A stretch of 64,000 nucleotides of DNA. It comes from Endocalyx cinctus. Its lineage: Eukaryota > Ascomycota > Sordariomycetes > Amphisphaeriales > Apiosporaceae. Position numbers and translations under genes: made by a program. Shown piece by piece: positions 1 through 11,143 of this stretch (its first letter is position 1; each line of letters begins with the position of its first letter). Under the pieces are notes generated by a model, which was not told where the DNA came from, ran no database searches, and worked only from the letters and a program-made list of their open reading frames with translations. Location: assembly GCA_001600455.1 (NCBI GenBank), contig BCKC01000003.1, positions 1,302,001 to 1,366,000 of the forward strand, read 5' to 3'.

Positions 1-442
1 CGCGCCCGCGCGTGTGGTGCGCCACGCCGTCCAAGAAGGCCAAAGTTCCGAAGGCCCACATAATGGCCGACGTGAATCACATAAAGAGCGTATACGTCCC
101 GAACGGGTCGGCGAGCATAACGGCGCCCGCTAACGCCTCCGAGACGGCGGCCGAGCGGGTGTGCAGGCGTCGGTGGAAGGTCCAGATCTTCCCCACGGTT
201 CACCGCGTCGAGAGGTTCGATCCCATCACGAGGGACCGAAGTCCGAATTACATATCCCCGCCGAAAATGGGTGCGAGCGTAATGGCGTATACCAGGTGAA
301 CCTTGATTTTTTCAGACCGGTTCCCGAGATCCCGCTCGGGACTCGACGAGGCTGGTAGGAGAGAAACAAGTCGTCGCCGGGTATCAGTCCATCGTCTCAG
401 CTTCTTGAGGAGTTGCTTAGGGTCAGTTCGGCTTGACGGCAT
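1..442 (-). pseudogene. GC-rich broken coding remnant at the left edge, possibly of a membrane protein
   Basis: Read on the minus strand, this stretch has the GC-rich codon use of real genes in the window, unlike the AT-rich spacer after it. Short hydrophobic segments appear in different frames: one near 250-300 ends in APIFGGDM, another near 125-165 contains EALAGAVMLADPFGTY, and a third near 15-65 contains FTSAIMWAFGTLAFLDG. Stops and frame changes separate them, so either introns I cannot place or decay must be invoked. I do not recognise the family. The gene may continue beyond the left edge. Pseudogene is my preferred reading, held weakly. Confidence 0.3.
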
Positions 443-3010
443 GTTGAAAGAGAAGTTCGGCTTGGAAATATGGCGAAACCGCTTACTATAAACTACCTAA
501 ATAATAAATGTTGAATTGTTGATCAATGGATATGTACAGACGTTATTGCTAATTTCTTGGGGGAAGGCCACTGCCTGTAGGCGCGACACCCAAAAAGTGA
601 GAGTTCAACATGGTGAGCTTTAAAAAAAAGTGGTAGCACGATGACATAAAGAAACACTTAGAGTAGTCTATTATTTCAGGAGAAGATTTGAGCAGAGATA
701 TAATCTAACAGCAATGATACGCTGACACCATCCCTCTCATGATGCTATGCCCCCCCTTGTCCATACCCCTTCCAGACAAGTAACAGAATGTACAAGAACG
801 GGATGTCTGAGATACTCCCTTCTATCGTTTAGCGAAATCGTCAAGGATCTTAAAGGGGTGGAATCAATTGCCTGTTCTGTCGTAGCGCTTTAGCATGACG
901 TGTCCCTTGTCACCAATGGAATGAGTAAGTCCAAGACTCAATACCCCCTTTGAAGCGTTACTGCCGGGTATAAACCTAATTTAAGGGGGGTCTTGCGCTG
1001 TTGGGGGCATTTCCGGAGCTTATGTGATCTTCACTAACATTGGAGAAGTGAAGAGGCGTGGGGAGGGGAACGAGAAGGCACGTTGTCAATTGACTTGTAA
1101 CGGTTCATATTGAGATGACATATCATGGGCGATGGGTAGCCGTTTATGCTGAAGAGAGATGTCGCAGACGACTTGTAGCTGGTCACGCCAGTGAGTAGCC
1201 AGCTTCAGGCTGTGGGGGGTTTCTTCGAAGTTCTCATATCCTATTATGGTGTCAATCATGCTGCTTTACCGCATACTTGATATTTTGTAACTGCACACGT
1301 CCAACTCTGCCCCGGGTCAAAGCTGACAGGATTAACTGTGGAAGACAGAACAGGAGAGCCATGAGGGTAATGATGGTATATGTTGGGAGGGAGGACATCA
1401 TGATGATCTTGGCCAGCAAAGTAACCTCGTGGAATAGATTAGTCTATGGCTCCTACTTTGCCTATGGATACCGAAGTATTGAGCTAACATCTATAACCTA
1501 GGGTTCAACATATTTGCCGAACTTCGGTCTACTATATAGAGTAATCCGGGGACTGTCTGACTATGTCGATGATACAAGCCTAACCTACAGTTTGCTCGTA
1601 CAGTATTTACTTCACTGGTTAGAAGTATTGGCCCTTACGAAGTTGAATCAGTAATAAATTCAGGACTAATTTCTGCGCCAGGAAGACGTGTTATACGACA
1701 CGCACCCTTCGTCAATATTCCTGATTGAATAGCTCTCAAGCTAAGAACCGCAGCAAGTGTACAGAACCGTCGATTTGTCAGCTCCCGTAGCGATCTCGCT
1801 CGACGGGTAAGCTCGTGGCGCCAGGGTCAATGTGGGAGAATGTTTATATGCCTGCAATCTTACTAGAAAAGCTTCCAGTTTGATCTGTCGACGAGGGCGG
1901 CCTAAGTCTTTTCACCGACATGCCTGCCATTCCTTTGGGCGGGCTAGAATTGAGAACGACAGGATTTGACGAAACCCCCTTCGCCTGATTACAACCGGAG
2001 TGAGTGATCGCCCTCCTTTTGGCTCGAGCATGGGTTGTTGCTGGATTAGACGGAAACAATCTCTTTTCGTTACTAGAAGATTACAGGCCAAGTAAATCCC
2101 CACCGAGTTCCTCGGCTGTACCTGATTCAACTGCCGTTAATTGGGTGTGATCTGTGGGAAGTTTTCATTATTCGGATTTATGTAGATAAGCCACGAAGAG
2201 CAGAGATACCATGCACCTGCTTCTGAACAGTCTTGTTGTCTAGATTTCTATTGCGCAGCACAGCGGAGCTAATACAAGGATGAAGCTGACCGACCAGCTC
2301 CTGTAGCTATGAATCCTACAAAAATCATTCATACGATATAATGAGACGCATTATAAAGAATTGGATAGTAATATATTTTGTTCCGTTGACATTGCTGAGG
2401 AATGACGATTGGCCAACATGTGATTCTGTAGGACTTTACGGCGACGCGGAGACAACCAATCGGAATTTCATCTAACGGATCGGATGTATTTCCAAAAGAA
2501 CTATGGCTGCGGATGATTGTTAGGCCCAAAAAAGCCCGACTCCCTGACAGCTGAGTTGTTTCCATCAGCACCCCGAAAGACCCGAGTACGTTGATCAAGT
2601 AGGCGGTATAAGTGACAAGACTTGATTTTCAATTTCAAGACCTCGGGGATACGTACATTTTATGTACCTAGTAATCAGTAGGCTCAATTAAGTCTATGTA
2701 ATATCGGCATAAGCGAATGAAAAGCCGGATATCTACTTCAACGATTTATGATAGAAGCTATTACTCTTTACAATGTATGACTCGCAGCGTAGTTTATTAT
2801 CCAGGCCCCAATTCTATGAAGAAGCGGTAAAAGTGTAGGCTCTTTCTAATGTCGTGACAAGACTTTCCCCTCGTTCCGCGTATTAAACTTCAGATACGGG
2901 AGTGGCAACCTCATGGCCACGTAATCCGACTAGGCTGTCTTCCGACTTCCCTGACTTAGGTGAAGACGGCTTGTTCGAGACCTTCCAGAATGTTTCTCTG
3001 GGCGGAGAAT
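443..3010. other. Gene-poor stretch, nothing recognised
   Basis: About 2.6 kb with only short ORFs below 90 codons on both strands. None has splice sites joining it into a believable protein. Base composition is intermediate rather than strongly AT-rich, which could fit old, mutated transposon sequence, but no terminal repeats, transposase motifs or reverse-transcriptase motifs were visible. Confidence 0.5.
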
Positions 3011-4360
3011 CTAGCTCGATGCCTCTTCAGTGGCAGATATGAACGTGGCCTCAGAGAAAAACTTTCCTTGCTCCGTGATCTCCTCGTCGCCAATCTTGAG
3101 CTTCAGAGTGACAGGAGTCTTGGTAGGAGAGTACTAATTGAAGGTTAGCGATATTCATAGATATAAATTAAAGGGGACAACGTTTTACTCTAACTTACCT
3201 GGTAAATGTATGGCTTAGTCCCGACAGCTCCGGCAACAATCTTCTTTACGAAACCCGGGACCTCTGCCATGACGTCGATACGATCCAATTTATCTTCAAG
3301 AGGCGTTTCCAGGACTGCCTCAACTGGTTTACCATCTTTCGTGGTTCCCGACCAAGTGAATTTTATCGCACTAGGCTCAGGCCAGTCGTTTTCCGTGTCT
3401 TGCTTCACATTAATGTGGGTAGCAGTGCAAGTCGAGCCTGCCATGATGATCTCGCCGTCCTTGACGATACCACCAACGTCCACCACGCTCGTGCCATATG
3501 AAGGTGGCGTGGTAAACTCCATGAGTGAAGCAGAGTAGGTAGGGCCTTGAAAGTCTACGAAATTCCACCTTGCGGCGGCATGGTGGGGCTTCATGCCTTG
3601 CAAGGCAAAGGACAGGAAAGCCTTGCCCTTGAAATCGATGGGACCATCCGGGGTCACGATCGTGCCTTCGGTCGTGCACCTGGGCCAGAACGCATGCCTC
3701 ATAGTTCCCCAAGGATTTGCATGATCGGTGCCGAACAAAGTCTTGCCGTCCTTGCCGACCACGTAACCCGGCGTCGCCTTTGTTATTGTGAGGTTGACGA
3801 TAGATCTCTCGTCGTTCATCGACTTGATCGAATATGAGTTCCCGTCTGCCGACAGCTCCATAGCGCAGTCGTTCGCGTAGAAGCTCGTCTTGTCTTCGCT
3901 GAATTCGGGGTTGGTCAAGGGCGTAGAGCACCAGAGGTGGGGCTTGGAGCGGTCGAGATAGAAAATCTTGGTGTTGAACTGGCAGGTAGTCCGGATACCA
4001 CTTCGTAAGATGGTCAGCGCGGAAGTTGTGGTGATACGGAAGGAAATAGAATTCTTACGCAACGTTGCTGTAAATAACCTGAACGAGAGCTAAGTATCCG
4101 CTGTCGGACATCAAGTAGAAGCTTTGCGTCTCGACAGAGGTTGAATCCATGGCAGCCCACTTCATATCGTCCCTAGTTAACTCGGTATATGGCGTGGTTT
4201 TGGCATCTTCGGCAACAGATTTGATGGCCGAAGGGCCGTAGATGGGCTCTTCGGTACCGACGACATTGGCCAGACTGATGATTGAAGAGTTAGCGAAGGG
4301 AGATGGATAGAAGGATTAGATAAGGTCTTCTGCTAACGTCTGCTTGGCCCAGTTAAACAT
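3011..4360 (-). CDS. svf1: Svf1-family survival factor (lipocalin-like)
   Basis: Four exons (4360-4338, 4274-4059, 4000-3199, 3133-3011) join to 387 codons. The protein opens with [14 protein letters not shown], followed by [10 protein letters not shown], and carries [14 protein letters not shown] and the C-terminal [11 protein letters not shown], all characteristic of Svf1. Yeast Svf1 is a peripheral ER/Golgi protein needed for survival of oxidative and cold stress and for non-vesicular ceramide transport; its fold is two lipocalin-like beta barrels, and the N-terminal amphipathic segment binds membranes. All three introns (58-65 nt) have GT-AG ends and restore frame exactly. The first exon is only 23 nt. 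The longest uninterrupted ORF would begin inside intron 2 and lose this N-terminus. Family assignment is strong; the ceramide role is inferred from yeast. Confidence 0.92.
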
Positions 4361-4607
4361 GATCACTACGATACGTTATCGAAAGGTGGAAATAGGGTTT
4401 TAAGAAAGATAAACTAGAGACAAGAATATTTGTTAAATTGTATATTAAGATGGACAGGATGTAGCGGTAAGACAACTGACGGTATAGAGGTTCAGATAAG
4501 TACTCAGGGGTGCCTATGAGGTAGGTTCTTATTTATTAAACATAGGGGATAGCTTGGGATTGGCGGGGCAGCATGTGGCTGCGCCAAGGATCAAGATATA
4601 TAGAGAA

Positions 4608-4649
4608 GATAACGATAGCGATAGCGATAACGATAACCATAATGATAAA
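4608..4649. promoter_or_regulatory. Array of GATA motifs in a divergent promoter
   Basis: Six or more GATA cores occur at near 6-bp spacing (units GATAAC and GATAGC, then ATAATGATAA), between the divergent svf1 and uL11m genes. GATA is the core bound by fungal nitrogen and light regulators such as AreA and White Collar. The array could be a functional cluster or a simple hexanucleotide repeat; sequence alone does not decide. Confidence 0.4.
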
Positions 4650-4804
4650 ACGTTGCTTTGCCGATTTCGACGTGGCTAGTGGGTTTTCAAGAAATTATTA
4701 GGAGTACGTACCTATTTAGTGCATTTACGATATTTTCAGAATATTGCGCCCAAGATATCTAACATTCCGTGTCGCAATTCCTCCCACACGGGCAATTAAC
4801 AAAT

Positions 4805-5355
4805 ATGGCGAAATCTCGTGCGGCTGCTGACCAAATCGTCAAGCTCATTGTGGGAGCTGGTCAAGCTAGTCCTAGTCCCCCAGTCGGTCCTGCGCTTGGA
4901 AGTAAAGGTGTGAAGTCGATGGACTTCTGTAAGGTACAGAACACCACGAAGCCCCTTCAGCAGCTTCATTCATCTTCTAAATGGCATGTATCTGATCGAG
5001 CTATGATAAATCTACACAGGAATTCAATGCGAGAACGGCCCATATTATACCCGGCACTCCCATGCCGTGTCGAGTCACCGTACGCGCCGACCGGTCTTTC
5101 CATTTCGAGGTTCGAACGCCTCAGACCTCGTGGCTCCTGAAAAACGCGGCAGACCTCCCTATCGGTAAGAAGGGAAATAGAAAAGCCTCGAGTACGCCAG
5201 GACACGAGACATGCGGCTCCGTCTCGTTGAAGCATGTCTACGAAATCGCCAAGATCAAGCAGACAGAACTACGGTTATCAGGCCTTTCCCTAGAAGGGCT
5301 CTGCAAGTCGGTCATATATCAAGCAAAATCTATGGGCATCGCCGTGGTGCCGTGA
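4805..5355 (+). CDS. MRPL19: Mitochondrial large-subunit ribosomal protein uL11m
   Basis: Two exons (4805-4933 and 5020-5355) give 154 residues. The N-terminal [20 protein letters not shown] with [11 protein letters not shown] is the hallmark of L11, binding 23S-like rRNA at the GTPase-associated centre; across the splice the protein reads DFCKEFNART, as expected. The C-terminal rRNA-binding domain follows ([22 protein letters not shown], then [17 protein letters not shown]). An ATG 36 nt upstream is in frame, but the start at 4805 gives the usual short fungal N-terminus. The intron is 86 nt. The gene lies 444 bp from the divergent svf1. The yeast name is used by orthology of the family. Confidence 0.9.
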
Positions 5356-5855
5356 TAGAAGGGAAATAAGAGGTTTATCTAGATGGTAGATGGATGTTGG
5401 CATAATAAGCTCGCAGGTGCTAGATATGGCGACTAGCGTTATTAATTGTCCTTATATCATTGTAATATGTACAATAAACTAAACAAAAAAAAAAAAGTTG
5501 GCAGCGGTTATCATCGCAACTCGCTCTTAGAGGAACAGATATCTACGGCACATCAACAATGACAGCTTCAAAAAAGGAATTTGCACGTGTTTCCGTTTAG
5601 CTCTAGCCCTGGAGAAAGTGCAACGAGTCCGCATCAATGTCTTTGTTGTAAGTATGACGGCCTTGTAAGATGCGGGAGTGGATTCCAAGTTATTTCCGCA
5701 TTAGATCGTGATATCTCTCCTCCTAGTTCCATCCCGCACTTGTTTCCGAATTGACGGGATTGACGGGATGGAAGACTCGGGAAAACATCGGTAAATATCT
5801 CAAAGTTGTTTGGCACACTCATCACATTAACCTACGGGAGGGCGGCGGATTTGAG

Positions 5856-5895
5856 ATATCCATATATCCGTGTATCCGCGTATCCATGTAACCAT
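5856..5895. repeat. 8-bp tandem repeat, five imperfect copies
   Basis: Five consecutive 8-mers read ATATCCAT, ATATCCGT, GTATCCGC, GTATCCAT and GTAACCAT. The consensus RTATCCNN contains GGATA on the other strand. Its function is unknown. Confidence 0.7.
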
Positions 5896-6686
5896 GTGAA
5901 TTTTCATGTGATCTGCATTTAAGATAAACCTCCGTCACCGGCATCGCACATGTACTTTCGGACATTTCTGCGGAGATAGATACTTCAGTGTATACGACGC
6001 TCCTCGCCGATCAACCGTTGTGACTTTGATCTTTAAAGTAGTGTACATAAACAATTACAAACCGGTTACCGATTGAGAAGTTAAAGAATGAGCGGCGTCA
6101 TCTTAACATTGACACCGAGCTAAGTTGTTTGTCTTCTTGTCGCTCCTTAATCTCGATCTTTCCCATTTGAACCTATCACGAAGAAAACTAAGACGAGGTT
6201 TAAATACGTACAGCATGTTCCTTTTTAGTTCGACTACTAGGTAGGCGATCCATATAAAACAAAGATACCTGCAGATGTACGCATAAGAGATTAGAACGCA
6301 AGACCTGAGTCATAGATGAGGTACGTACTCCGTAGTAAAGCTAAAGAAAACTCTTCATGAAAGAATTTTTTCTAATTACCACATAAAAATAATTTCACCA
6401 GAAATTGTTATGTACTATATTTAAGCACATAGGTATTGTTCAGCCCTATTAAAAGCCAATAGACAGGGTATTTACCTTTTACTCATGTAATGTTGAAATT
6501 TTTTCTCTTTTGGTTTCTCATATTTGGATAGACTAGGTCAGGTATTCCTAGTAAAAAAAAAAAAAAAACTAGGATTTTCTAGAAGGATACAATATGTATA
6601 CTTACCTATATGTAGGTATATATATACCGACCTAGCAGCACCTAGGTAGTTGACGTAGACTTGACATGAGTCGGTCTTTTGAGATC

Positions 6687-6711
6687 TTTTTTTTTTTTTT
6701 TTTTTTTTTTT
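6687..6711. repeat. Poly-T run of about 25
   Basis: A 25-nt T homopolymer in intergenic DNA, the longest such run in the window. Its true length is uncertain because sequencing and assembly handle such runs poorly. Confidence 0.8.
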
Positions 6712-7388
6712 CACCTTGACCCTGAACGTTGTTTTTCTGTACCTTATTCCACGTGGCGAAGTATATACTGTAAAATCTAGTTTTATTTTTCTTCTCTCCA
6801 AAGAAAAAGACCACATTTATTATAATCTAAAATGCATAACAAAAAAAAAAATAATCAAAACTTACATAACTTGGTTTCATGTCTACAAGTTGTTTAAATA
6901 TTAGGAGTATTTTACTACGTAGATCATGGCTGTTTCTATAAATTACTTAAGTACTTATATAAGCTTGTTTCGAGTTACGCAGCTACAGCACGGAAAGTAC
7001 CTAAAGTATCCCCTGTTTTACATGGATCTAGTGGATGTACCGTATCTACCCTGTTGGAAATCTTGGAAAGCTCTATGGACCCCTCCGTAGTATCGCCTAT
7101 CCGATTCTTTTCCTAGGCAATGCCGCATAGCCATTGGGCCCGATCTGTCTCGGGCTATTCGTCTTGTTCACACCATCATCTCATCATCATTCCCTTCCAC
7201 AGCATCTTAACATAACACCCTTTTCTAGTTAGCATTCGTTTTTTTACTTCTCTCCCTTTTATTATTTCCTTGTTTTTTCCTCCTTGGATGCACTTCTTAG
7301 AAGTATCATCTATAAACTTTCTTTTCTCGTAATAATCATAATAATTACACACATCGTAACCTTTTCTGACTGTGTATATTTATCCATC

Positions 7389-10144
7389 ATGGAGACCACG
7401 TTAAAACCCCAATCTTCTCGTGGACGAACACAAGAGCAAGGTGCGTATTATATAGATAAGCTTACAACTCTATATGGCTTTTCTTTGTTTGACTCAACTC
7501 CCCTCTCGTTTAAGCGGATTATCAATTCTCTTCTTTCACCAGTTTTTAAACTAATAATTGATGTTTTCAACTTTTAGAATCTTCTAATAACACGTCCGAC
7601 CATCCCGATGGCTATCTTAAGCCTCCCGAGTATTCTCCCGCAGTACGCTTCTCATCTACCGTCGACGAAATCCGACTGTCCCCAGCGACCCAACCCACGA
7701 TCGAACTTCGAAAAGATAGCTCCGCCACTGATGATCTCACCAAAGTATTAACGGACAAACTTCAACAACCCGCTTTACTAGAAAATTCTTTCCAGGAGAA
7801 GCGTTTGCAAAGTTATGCGTTTGAACCCGTTTCCCTACCTGCTTCCAGGGTATGTTACTGCACCCTTATCTTCGTTTTATCGTTGTTTGCGCATTATTCT
7901 ATCTTCTCCAAGCCCCCCCTTTCGGGTGCTGTCAAATGGGAGAAGCCGACCCATAAGATCCTACATCGCGATTTGTTATTTTCGTTCATTTTATATATGC
8001 AAACGGAATATGTCGGCTCAGGGGACATATCTGTTTTTTTTCCCCCTTTCTTCTTGTTTCTCCAACAGCCCTGCTAGCAGTCTCACCCTTTACTTTCTAC
8101 CGTGCCCCAAACTAACCATGTAACTTTAGTTCCCATCACAAGAAACCTCTGCAAACGCAACTCCACAACAAAGTCATAGCCCGATGGGCCATCAGTCACC
8201 AATGTTAAATCCGAAGGGCCCGGAGCTCGCCTCTCCCCCGCTGACTCCTGCCGGCACGTCAGGAGTGGAGGCTTCCACGAAGGGTACAAAGCCAGGTCGC
8301 AGTACCGAGTCGGACGCCAGTTTCGATTCGCAAGCGATAACACCGCAAGCTTCGGGGCAAGAATCGATACCTCAGTCCCCGAGAGCTCCGTCTCTGCGTG
8401 TCACGCTACCCCATCGACCTGCTTCATCCGAAAATATATCACAGAGGACAACGGCGGTAGATGACCAGGAAGGCGGTATGCGTGCACATAGAAAAGCAAT
8501 GTTTAGTCTTGGGGGACAGTCACTTCCTGCCTCTCGAGAATGTAGCCCATCTAGAAATCGGGCATCTCAATACTACACGAAGCCGCTCACTCCGGAAGGA
8601 GACATCAACGACCCGTATGCCGCAAGTAAGCGACCAAAGCAGAATAGAGGAGCAGGTTCTATTGATCCCAGGTTTGTATTTTCTAGGAAAAAGAAACGGG
8701 ATACTTCTTCTACTTCCTCGACGAGTCTCGGAAAGATGGACAAGCAAGAGAAACGAGGGTCGGGTATTTTCGGAACCAAAATCAAGACTGGCGACCTCTA
8801 CCCAGAGTCGACAACGCATAGCCAGCATGCATCGATGGCCGATCTCAAGAGGTTCTTCAAGGTCGGCCCCAGTAATAAGCCGAAAAAGGGTGTATCCCCG
8901 GTCCCGTCTCAAAACAAAACTTCGGCACCTTACCAGGTCCCGTTCGCGGATGATCACGGCCTCACTTCCAAGTACGGCAAGATGGGCCGCGTGCTCGGAT
9001 CAGGTGCGGGAGGCTCGGTTAAGCTGATGAAACGGAATGAAGACAGTACTATTTTTGCCGTCAAAGAATTCCGGCCGCGGCATAATTATGAGACGGAACG
9101 AGAATACAATAAGAAAGTTACGGCCGAGTTCTGCATTGGTTCTGCGCTACACCACGGAAATATCATCGAGACGTTGGATATAGTCCAGGAGAAAGGAAAA
9201 TGGTTTGAAGTGATGGAGTATGCGCCCTATGACCTGTTTGCTATTGTCATGACGGGGAAGATGTCAAAGGCCGAGGTTACCTGCTGCTTTCTTCAGATCT
9301 TGAGTGGAGTCACATACCTACATAGCTCAGGTCTTGCTCACCGGGATCTAAAGTTGGACAACGTGGTGGTTGCAGCGCCCGGTATCATGAAAATCATCGA
9401 CTTCGGTAGCGCACATGTGTTTAAGTATCCATTTGAAAGTGGTTTGGTACTTGCGAGTGGTAAGTTTGGTTACGAGAGGGTTTTCGTTCATAGTGAGCTA
9501 ACGTGTTACTAGGAATCGTGGGTTCAGATCCATACCTCGCACCCGAGGTGTATGATGCTCGGAAATACGACGCGCAAGCGGTCGATATCTGGTCTTTAGC
9601 GATAATTTATTGCTGCATGATGCTTAGAAGATTCCCGTGGAAGATTCCTCGCATAACAGATACATCTTATAAACTCTTTGCGTCGCCGCCTACACCCGGT
9701 CACGATCCTAAGAAGCTTATCCTGCCTTCGACCGGAGAAGTCACCAGCCCTGCGCAGCGGGAAGCGGGCTCGGAGGAAGAAGTAGGACGTCATCATCACC
9801 ATCATCACTCCTCGAAATCCGAACCGACAACACCTTCGGATACCAACGCCAACGCCAACGCCAATTCCAGTGCGAATGCCACTTCTAATGCCAACGCTAC
9901 TACTGCAGAGAAGAAAGAGATTATTCGTGGCCCCTGGCGTCTGCTTCGATTGCTTCCAAGGGAGAGTAGACATATCATAAACAGGATGTTGACGATTGAT
10001 CCGCAACGGAGAGCGAAGATGGAGGAGATACTTGAAGAACCCTGGGTGTCTGACACGGAGATATGTAGGCAAGTAGCTCCGGGCGAAATTCTCCAGGCAA
10101 CAAATCATACGCACACCCTAGAGCCTCCCGCGGTTCCTAAATAA
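7389..10144 (+). CDS. HAL4/SAT4-type Ser/Thr protein kinase (Npr1/Hal5 family)
   Basis: Four exons (7389-7440, 7578-7849, 8130-9459, 9513-10144) give 761 residues. The first 385 or so are Ser/Pro-rich and disordered. The kinase domain starts with glycine loop GSGAGGSV and has the lysine in FAVKEF, catalytic loop HRDLKLDN near residue 511, DFGSA, and [14 protein letters not shown] in the activation segment. [19 protein letters not shown] and [12 protein letters not shown] are typical of the fungal SAT4/HAL4-HAL5-HRK1 group. In yeast these kinases stabilise potassium and nutrient transporters at the plasma membrane. Between subdomains X and XI an insert holds six consecutive His and an Asn-Ala repeat. 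Introns 1 and 2 are long (137 and 280 nt). The exact orthologue within the group cannot be fixed by eye. Confidence 0.88.
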
Positions 10145-11143
10145 ATGGGTGCTCTACTGGTATACCACAGTATTTCAGCTTTTTTTTATTTACTTTTGCT
10201 TCCACGAATTCTTTTCTTCCCCCTTCTCATAATTATACTTTCTAGCTGTGGGCTAAGTGGTATGTCGGTAAGGAAGAAGGAGTGTAAATTGGTATCATGA
10301 CTACAGGGCGTTTTGGATTTTAGATGTTCTCGTTTTCCAGGTTTCACCTTACATATTATTATTAGGAGGGCATCAGGGTATGAGAGCAAAGAGCAAAGCG
10401 CAAAGCGATAAAAAAAGGGGGGGAAGGGGTGGATTGCTAAATGTGCTTTATTTTTTCTTTTCCTTTTTTTCCCCTCCATCTTCTTCATTTAATACGGGAC
10501 AGATTCATACTGGTATAGATCATGGACTTATGAGTCTTTGTTTATAGATGGCTTTCTTATTATCGGACTTTCCGGTAATTATTTGATTAATATAGACGTT
10601 GAACGTTCTTTTCACATGTCGAAATACAAGTGTTCTATTATGGTTGGAGTAAGTATAAGTTAAGTACTCCGTATATATGCGTAATTAAGTAAGGACCCAA
10701 TCCGGAGAACCGAATAGAATGTTACAGGGGAACATCCACGGGTATTCATGCAGGAGCTGATCCATCTATGTGTATAAAAAAAGTGGATATCGGCGTTAAT
10801 CGGAGTCAAATCGTTTTTACAATACTCTGTTACCTGTAACTGTCACTGTAACCTCGTTACCGGTACATTTTACAGTTTTTTTTCGGCATCGGAAAAACTC
10901 AAGGATTAGAATTCTTGAAGCCACCCCTGCTGCCCTGGTCGGTCCGGGTTTTTGTATTTCAATCTTCTAAAGCTTTCCAGAAGATCTGCTTCGCGATAGC
11001 TTCAAAAAAAAAAGTTTTTGTCCACTTCTCTGAATTTTTCTACATAACTTTCCTCTCAACAACATCATAACCACGATCGTTGATCATATAAATACTTTGG
11101 TACCCTGCCATTTATATACATATAATCCTTTTTAATATTCACA
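10145..11143. other. Intergenic region and HSP10 promoter
   Basis: AT-rich spacer between the kinase and HSP10. The 3' part carries two heat-shock-element-like sites (annotated separately) and then A/T-rich DNA up to the start codon. No ORF with coding character. Confidence 0.6.
10909..10983 (+). promoter_or_regulatory. Two heat-shock-element-like inverted repeats upstream of HSP10
   Basis: Positions 10911-10920 read ATTCTTGAAG and 10974-10983 read TTTCCAGAAG. Both match nTTCnnGAAn, the two-unit core bound by trimeric heat-shock factor Hsf1; the first is preceded directly by another GAA. They lie about 160-235 bp before the HSP10 start codon. Chaperonin genes are classic Hsf1 targets, so the placement is biologically sensible. 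Binding is inferred. Confidence 0.55.

Larger units (their letters stand above)
5356..7388. other. AT-rich intergenic region with simple repeats
   Basis: Two kilobases between uL11m and the kinase gene. It holds poly-A and poly-T runs (about 5485, 6554 and 6687), an 8-bp tandem repeat at 5856-5895, and TAGGTA-type motifs near 6240, 6615 and 6641. From about 7180 to 7290 it becomes pyrimidine-rich, typical of a fungal promoter just before the kinase start. No supported gene. Confidence 0.6.

Noticed and set aside
205..230. GGTTCGATCCC, a possible tRNA B-box
   Set aside because: The flanking bases do not form a T-arm stem and no A-box or acceptor stem lies at the right distance.
1844..2598. 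Several ORFs of 70-90 codons that could be transposon relics
   Set aside because: No transposase or reverse-transcriptase motifs and no terminal repeats or target-site duplications were visible.
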